Below the pieces are notes generated by a model that saw only the letters and a list, made by a program, of their open reading frames with translations, was not told the DNA's origin and did not search any database. A stretch of DNA of 64,000 nucleotides, from positions 18,498-82,497 of the forward strand of contig CAZFCE010000024.1 in NCBI GenBank assembly GCA_964517605.1, in the 5' to 3' direction. The stretch is from J095 sp964517605. GTDB taxonomy: Bacteria; Chloroflexota; Anaerolineae; 4572-78; J111. Below are positions 58,340 through 64,000 of the stretch, piece by piece. The position numbers and the translations under genes were made by a program. The stretch's first letter is position 1; every line of letters starts with the position of its first letter.

Positions 58340-59629
58340 ATGTTGATAAAAACAGTGATCGCACCCAACGCTTCAATAGCTGCCGCCGATGAAATTTTAG
58401 CGCAGGTTGACCCCGAAGTGTTGGCCGCCATCCAGAGCGAGCGCCGGCGTCAATTGGATCAAATTGAACTCATCGCCTCGGAAAACTACACCAGCGCCGC
58501 CGTGCTCGCTGCGCAGGGATCGGTTTTAACCAACAAGTACGCCGAAGGTTATCCGGGCAAACGTTATTACGGTGGCTGTGAATACGTTGACGTGGTTGAA
58601 GAACTGGCCCGTGACCGCGCTAAAAAGCTGTTTGGCGCAGAGTTTGCCAACGTTCAGCCCCATTCCGGCGCGCAGGCCAATGCCGCCATGTACCTGGCCC
58701 TGCTGCAACCCGGCGACACCGTGCTGGCCTTTAAACTGGATCACGGCGGCCACCTTTCACACGGGATGAACCTGAATTTTTCCGGCCATTACTACAACTT
58801 TGTTCACTACGGCGTAGACCCCGAAACCGAACAGCTTAACTACGATACCATTGCCGATTTGGCCCGCCAGCACAACCCCAAACTGCTGTTGGCCGGGGCC
58901 AGCGCCTATCCGCGTTTTTTTGATTTTGCCCTCCTTAGGGAAATCGCCGACAGCGTGGGCGCGTACCTGGTAATGGACATGGCTCACGTGGCTGGACTGG
59001 TTGCCGCCGGGCTGCACCCCGATCCCATTCCCTATTGCGATGTAGTTACCACCACCACCCACAAAACTCTGCGCGGTGGTCGCGGCGGGCTGATTTTGGG
59101 TAAAAAGGAATACGCCAAGCAGATTAATCGCGCCGTATTCCCCGGTATTCAGGGCGGGCCGTTGATGCACATTATCGCCGGTAAAGCGGTGGCCTTGCAA
59201 GAGGCGCTGCAACCGGAATTTAAGGTTTACCAGCAAGCCGTGCTGGACAATGCCCAGGTGTTGGCCAAAACGCTAACCGCCGGCGGTTTGCGGCTGGTTT
59301 CGGGCGGTACTGACAACCACCTGATGCTGGTGGATTTGCGTAACGCCAACATTACCGGCCAGGCCGCCGAGGATGCCTTGCACCAGGCCGGCATCACCAT
59401 CAACAAGAACCTGATTCCGTTTGATCCCCAACCGCCGCGAGTAACCAGCGGCATCCGGCTGGGGTCGCCGGCGGTAACGACGCGCGGCTTCGGTCAAGCC
59501 GAAATGGAAATTGTAGGGCAGTCAGTTTTAACGGCGCTGTACAACCCCAACGATACGGCCAAACTGGCCGAAGTCCGGCAAATCACCGCCGGGTTGTGCG
59601 CCCGCTTCCCGGTGCCCGGTTTGGAATAA
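58340..59629 (+). CDS. glyA: Serine hydroxymethyltransferase
   Basis: PLP enzyme (429 aa) interconverting serine and glycine with tetrahydrofolate, the main source of one-carbon units. The ATG at 58340 follows GGGGGAG; longer in-frame starts overlap the tRNA. Landmarks: LDQIELIASENYTSAAVLAA, NKYAEGYPGKRYYGGCEYVD near residue 64, VQPHSGAQANAAMYLALLQPGD near 108, GASAYPRFFDF near 183, and the PLP Lys in DVVTTTTHKTLRGGRGG (Lys near 241). The C-terminal part has RNANITGQAAEDALHQAGIT. Length normal. It is followed by a terminator. Confidence 0.98.
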   Translation: MLIKTVIAPNASIAAADEILAQVDPEVLAAIQSERRRQLDQIELIASENYTSAAVLAAQGSVLTNKYAEGYPGKRYYGGCEYVDVVEELARDRAKKLFGAEFANVQPHSGAQANAAMYLALLQPGDTVLAFKLDHGGHLSHGMNLNFSGHYYNFVHYGVDPETEQLNYDTIADLARQHNPKLLLAGASAYPRFFDFALLREIADSVGAYLVMDMAHVAGLVAAGLHPDPIPYCDVVTTTTHKTLRGGRGGLILGKKEYAKQINRAVFPGIQGGPLMHIIAGKAVALQEALQPEFKVYQQAVLDNAQVLAKTLTAGGLRLVSGGTDNHLMLVDLRNANITGQAAEDALHQAGITINKNLIPFDPQPPRVTSGIRLGSPAVTTRGFGQAEMEIVGQSVLTALYNPNDTAKLAEVRQITAGLCARFPVPGLE

Positions 59630-59667
59630 ATCGCTCACCACCAACCGGCGCAGTTGGCTTTAATATC

Positions 59668-59705
59668 AAAGTCCCCGGCATTTTGTAGTGCCGGGGACTT
59701 TTTAA
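59668..59705 (+). terminator. Terminator of glyA
   Basis: Stem AAAGTCCCCGGCA/TGCCGGGGACTTT (59668-59680, 59689-59701) with an eight-base loop; the T-run continues. Confidence 0.92.
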
Positions 59706-59724
59706 TTGCGTTTGGACAAATAAA

Positions 59725-59754
59725 AAAACCCGGCAGCAATTGCTGCCGGGTTTT
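59725..59754 (-). terminator. Terminator of groES-groEL
   Basis: 15-bp perfect palindrome AAAACCCGGCAGCAA/TTGCTGCCGGGTTTT, located 17 bases past the groEL stop codon and followed on the minus strand by TTTATTTG. Confidence 0.88.
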
Positions 59755-59771
59755 GGGGAGCGCGGTTATTA

Positions 59772-61403
<1,632 letters not shown>

Positions 61404-61446
61404 TGTTTAAAATCTCCAGTTAATTGTTAAATTTGGAATAATACGG

Positions 61447-61743
61447 TTAAGCGATAATCGCCAGCAAGTCGGTTTCGCGCATAATCAGGTAGCGTTTGTT
61501 CTCGTGTTTCACTTCGGTGCCGGCGTATTTGGGGTACAACACTACATCGCCAACTTTTACGTCGAGCGGTTGCAACTCGCCTTTATCGTTGCGAGCGCCG
61601 GGGCCAACGGCCAAAACTTTGCCTTCCATGGGCTTTTCTTTGGCGGTTTCGGGCAGAATAATGCCCGACGCGGTGGCGGCTTCCCGTTCGATGGGTTCCA
61701 ACCACACCCGGTCGCCCAGCGGACGTAATTTTAAATCTGACAT
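61447..61743 (-). CDS. groS: Co-chaperonin GroES
   Basis: 98-residue lid protein for GroEL. The ATG at 61743 has AGGAGG upstream; the longer in-frame version has no site. Typical parts: LRPLGDRVWLEPIE, the mobile loop TASGIILPETAKEKP, GKVLAVGPGARND and the C-terminal VVLYPKYAGTEVKHENKRYLIMRETDLLAI. Length normal. First gene of the operon. Confidence 0.98.
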   Translation of the reverse strand: MSDLKLRPLGDRVWLEPIEREAATASGIILPETAKEKPMEGKVLAVGPGARNDKGELQPLDVKVGDVVLYPKYAGTEVKHENKRYLIMRETDLLAIIA

Positions 61744-61797
61744 GTTTAATATTCCTCCTGATAAAGTGAGATTTAATTGAGTTAGCCTGGTCAAATT

Positions 61798-61830
61798 AAA
61801 CCCGAAGGACGCGGCACACCCTTCGGGTTT
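61798..61830 (-). other. Leader hairpin of groES operon
   Basis: 11-bp stem AAACCCGAAGG/CCTTCGGGTTT (61798-61808, 61820-61830) with an 11-base loop, in the 5' leader of groES (about 55 bases upstream of the start). Confidence 0.6.
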
Positions 61831-61864
61831 GGATTTTTAAGACGGTTTTATTATGCCATACCTT

Positions 61865-61884
61865 GTGTTAGAATCGTGTTAGAA
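61865..61884 (-). promoter_or_regulatory. Direct repeat upstream of groES
   Basis: Two copies of TTCTAACAC separated by two bases (read on the minus strand; GTGTTAGAA on the + strand, 61865-61873 and 61876-61884). No CIRCE palindrome (TTAGCACTC-N9-GAGTGCTAA) is visible in this 248-base gap. The direct repeat is a candidate site for an alternative heat-shock regulator. Confidence 0.4.
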
Positions 61885-62042
61885 CTCTTTTTTGAAAATT
61901 ACGAATGTCACCCTGACGGATGCAACCTCCGCCGGCCCCCCAAACCGTTCCCCCGTGTACCCGTAAGCGATTTGGCTAGTTATACCGTCCGTTATGTTTT
62001 ATGGTAAAATAAAATCAGTTTCTTCAAGGAATTTACTTTCTT

Positions 62043-62909
62043 ATGGCGGCACCACCCAAAAACGTTTCTGAATATGCCAGACTAACCCTCAAAAATCTGT
62101 CCGCCCACAACCTGGGTGAAAAACTTTCTTTGGGTGGAGCCTTTGGATTACTACATTATCTGGATTGTCGCGCCACTTATGATATTGAAGCTTGGTGGTC
62201 ACCGAACGTCACTGCTGCCGAACAAGAAGCCGTTTTAGCGATAGTCGAAAATACGCTCAGTCAATTTGGGCAGGTAAGAAAGCGTGCCTGGGGTGATGTG
62301 GTGAGTGTTGAATTGCAGTAAAACCAACAAACAGTCTTTAGTTTTCAAATAGCTCATCGTTCAGCGCAGTTGCAACCCTCTGTTAACGCCGAATGGGCCA
62401 ACGTTTTATTGGATAGTTTGACTGACCTGATGGCCAATAAAATGGTTGCCCTGGTTGAAAGAGGATCGCCGCATGATTTTTGAGATATTTTTCAGGTTTG
62501 TCAGGAGAAATTGACAACACCAACGCAGTGTTGGCAGTGGTGGGAACAAAGACAGCTTCTGGCAGGGAGTGATACCGATCATTATCGCGCCCGACTTGCG
62601 GTTGAAACACACCTGGCCCGTATTGAACAACATCGCCCCCTGGATGGCGTCAATGACCCACAACAACGTGAAACTGCTCAACAGGTCCGCCACTGGTTTC
62701 AAACGGAGTTTTTAAATGCCCTTTCAAACTGGGATTTTGGGATTTTGCCAGACCGACAGACGGTGGAAGCTATTCGATCCCCCGAATGGCGAGAAGCGGT
62801 TGAGGCTTGTCAGATGCTCACTTCACCCAGCTATCATTTGCTTCGACATTGGCACAACCTTGCTCCCAGACCCTATCTTGGCCAGCGATTGGCATACATT
62901 TGTCAGTAA
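62043..62909 (+). pseudogene. AbiEii-type nucleotidyltransferase, interrupted by two stop codons
   Basis: One continuous reading frame of 288 codons is broken by TAA at 62319-62321 and TGA at 62481-62483. The first part (residues 1-92) has LGEKLSLGGAFGLLHYLDCR and TYDIEAWW, resembling the GG-x-A-L-x-L-H-Y and D-I-D motifs of AbiEii/MNT nucleotidyltransferase toxins (second Asp replaced by Glu). The part between the stops (IAHRSAQLQPSV, DSLTDLMANKMVALVERGSPHDF) and after the second stop (DIFQVCQEKLTTPTQCWQWW, LARIEQHRPLDGV) completes the family pattern. No cognate antitoxin is seen. Most likely a decayed defence gene; read-through is possible but less likely. Confidence 0.75.
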
Positions 62910-62929
62910 CGGTGGTAAAAGTACCTAAA

Positions 62930-63074
62930 ATGCCGAAATAAGAAGTCCTCTGAATATCGGTTAAAATGTACCTCGGCCCACAATGAGGAGGAGGTACAAG
63001 CAATGCTAACCAAGGAGGACTATGCAGTGATCAAAGCCTTAAAAAAACGAGGCGTCTACATCAAAGATATAGCT
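62930..63074 (+). mobile_element. Left end of an IS21-family element, truncated istA
   Basis: A start at 63003 (behind GAGGAGG) encodes MLTKEDYAVIKALKKRGVYI then KDIA, the conserved N-terminus of IS21-type transposases, cut after 24 residues. The sequence upstream from about 62930 is probably its terminal region; the exact outer border is not visible. It is interrupted by the IS3-family element. Confidence 0.7.
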
Positions 63075-63132
63075 ATAATGGCCCCCAAAATTTGGACACG
63101 AAAAACGAGAAATAATGTCCTATAATTGAGCG

Positions 63133-63423
63133 ATGCGAAAACATTATTCCGCTGCTTTCAAAGCTAAAGTCGTCCAGGAAATGTTAAAAGAAGAAAAAAC
63201 CCTGGCCCAACTGGCCGCCGACTATGGGGTCTCAACCAAGCAACTCGGCCGCTGGAAAACTTTGGCTTTGGAAAACTTGCCGCGGTTGTTTGAGAACACG
63301 GCAGAGCAAGCCCAGCAAGCTCACGAGCAACAAGTCCAAGAATTGTATGCCGAGATCGGTCGCTTAACCACCGAACTGACTTGGCTCAAAGAAAAATCTG
63401 GCCTCAACCCTGAGCCACGCTGA
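63133..63423 (+). CDS. IS3-family transposase OrfA
   Basis: 96-residue helix-turn-helix protein: RKHYSAAFKAKVVQEMLKEE, LAQLAADYGVSTKQLGRWKT (HTH, about residues 25-44), then a leucine-zipper-like tail (QVQELYAEIGRLTTELTWLKEKS). It binds the ends of the element. orfB is in the +1 frame relative to it, 14 bases downstream, with its own GGAGAG site, so a typical -1 frameshift fusion is not implied. Confidence 0.92.
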   Translation: MRKHYSAAFKAKVVQEMLKEEKTLAQLAADYGVSTKQLGRWKTLALENLPRLFENTAEQAQQAHEQQVQELYAEIGRLTTELTWLKEKSGLNPEPR

Positions 63424-63436
63424 TCGGAGAGCCCTG

Positions 63437-63973
63437 GTGGACTGCGATCATCCTGAGCTAACCTTAAAAACTCAAGCGGCCTTGTTAAGTTTGAGCCGCG
63501 CCAGCTTGTATTATCAACCGGTGCCGCCCTCGGCCGAAGAGATTGCGACCAAACACCGGATCGATGAACTCTACGCGGCCCATCCGTTTTACGGCTCCCG
63601 CAAAATCACGGCCTTGTTACGACCCGATGGGCTCATTAGCCGTAAACGGGTGCGGCGCTATATGCGCGAAATGGGCCTGGCGAGGATCTATCCCCAGCCT
63701 AATCTGAGCCGGCCAGCTCCCGAACACCGGACTTATCCGTATTTGTTGCGGCATGTGACCGCCAGTTACCCCAATCACGTCTGGGGGCTTGATATTACGT
63801 ATGTAAAAATGCAACGCGGTTGGCTGTACCTGGTGGCCATTCTGGATTGGTTCTCCCGCTACGTCGTCAGTTGGGAACTTGACCAGACTCTGGAACTGCC
63901 CTTTGTGTTGACCGCAGTCGACCGGGCACTGGCGCAAGCCAAGCCAGTAGATAACATTCGTAATAAGGGATAG
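63437..63973 (+). pseudogene. IS3-family transposase OrfB, truncated
   Basis: Starts with GTG at 63437. It contains the HTH_21 domain (EEIATKHRIDELYAAHPFYGSRKI) and the beginning of the integrase core (NHVWGLDITYVKMQRGWLYL), with the first catalytic Asp (of the D-D-E set) in GLDITY. The family sequence is lost after RALAQAKPV, replaced by DNIRNKG and a stop; the second Asp and Glu are missing. An insertion at about 63945 by another element is the simplest explanation, so the enzyme should be inactive. Confidence 0.85.
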
Positions 63974-64000
63974 GGACGAATCCCCCTACCCCACCGATGA

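Larger units (their letters stand above)
63075..64000 (+). mobile_element. IS3-family insertion sequence, incomplete
   Basis: Begins at about 63075 with a terminal sequence of the form TAATGGCCCCCAAAATTTGG, characteristic of IS3-group ends, inserted in an IS21 istA gene. It carries orfA and the first part of orfB. The orfB frame is broken near 63945 by foreign sequence, and the right end lies outside the window. Confidence 0.8.

Noticed and set aside
56304..58340. Integron cassette array next to the integrase
   Set aside because: No attC-type paired R'/R'' boxes or cassette-like genes; the neighbours are tRNAs, a membrane protein, an SCP2 protein and glyA.
61744..62042. CIRCE element upstream of groES
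   Set aside because: No TTAGCACTC-N9-GAGTGCTAA palindrome is present.
63424..63436. Programmed -1 frameshift joining OrfA and OrfB
   Set aside because: OrfB is in the +1 frame relative to OrfA and has its own start and ribosome-binding site; no slippery heptamer was seen.

Overview
The window looks like a chromosome segment of a heterotrophic Chloroflexota bacterium (Anaerolineae/Caldilineae-like). This is inferred from gene style, not from a marker gene: lipoprotein sugar-binding proteins with Ala/Pro/Lys or Thr-Pro linkers, many FHA, von Willebrand A and PP2C proteins, a NACHT NTPase with a low-complexity tail, and GC content that looks mid-fifties by eye. Most genes have good Shine-Dalgarno sites, and several sigma-A type promoters with 17-base spacers can be read directly. 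LAYOUT. Positions 1-10.8 kb hold a 6-deoxysugar uptake and catabolism operon: ribose-type ABC permease (cut by the window edge), sugar-binding lipoprotein, xylulokinase-like FGGY kinase, L-rhamnose isomerase (rhaI), DUF4432 mutarotase-like protein, zinc dehydrogenase, L-fucose isomerase (fucI) and rhamnulokinase (rhaB), closed by a strong terminator. From 11 to 14.7 kb there is a second sugar ABC transporter (binding protein and two permeases, no ATPase). From 14.8 to 17.9 kb come a cold-shock gene behind a promoter-plus-terminator leader, an RRM RNA-binding protein, a MarR regulator with a partner of unknown function, and a hemolysin III/TrhA-type membrane protein. A NACHT-type STAND NTPase lies at 18.2-21.0 kb, followed by an alpha/beta hydrolase. 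From 22.2 to 44.6 kb is the most striking region, a type VII (ESX/WXG100)-like secretion locus. It has four small helical WXG100-type proteins, a membrane-anchored pseudokinase resembling EssB in layout, a giant 2925-residue EccC/EssC-type ATPase with seven P-loops instead of the usual three, a ubiquitin-like/FHA fusion resembling EsaB, a WXG100 fusion with a glycine-rich tail, an unrecognised 268-residue protein, two membrane vWA-FHA proteins, a membrane protein and a PP2C phosphatase sharing a novel-looking ectodomain, an AP2-like protein and a solitary lasso-peptide B2-type protease homologue. From 44.9 to 48.5 kb are a KimA-type potassium transporter, an HNH nuclease and a three-repeat HARP-like protein. 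From 48.6 to 55.2 kb is a GntR-controlled operon: class II aldolase homologue, PfkB kinase, GntR/UTRA regulator, 2-oxoacid dehydrogenase E1-alpha, E1-beta and E2. From 55.3 to 61.8 kb are an integron-type integrase without visible cassettes, tRNA-Glu, a zinc-ribbon membrane protein, an SCP2 protein, tRNA-Val, glyA, and groES-groEL on the minus strand. The last 2 kb hold a decayed AbiEii-type nucleotidyltransferase and nested insertion sequences (an IS21 istA fragment cut by an IS3-family element that is itself interrupted). HOW IT FITS TOGETHER. The first 15 kb and the 48.6-55.2 kb operon point to plant- or microbial-polysaccharide sugar use. The central 22 kb encodes an apparently self-contained secretion and signalling machine. 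Its parts match the Firmicutes T7SSb set (EsxA, EssB, EsaB and EssC counterparts) more than the actinobacterial set, since no EccB, EccD, EccE or MycP is visible, but the domains are distributed differently and the ATPase is expanded. Short interspersed repeats, some carrying a ribosome-binding site into the next gene, are scattered through the metabolic regions.
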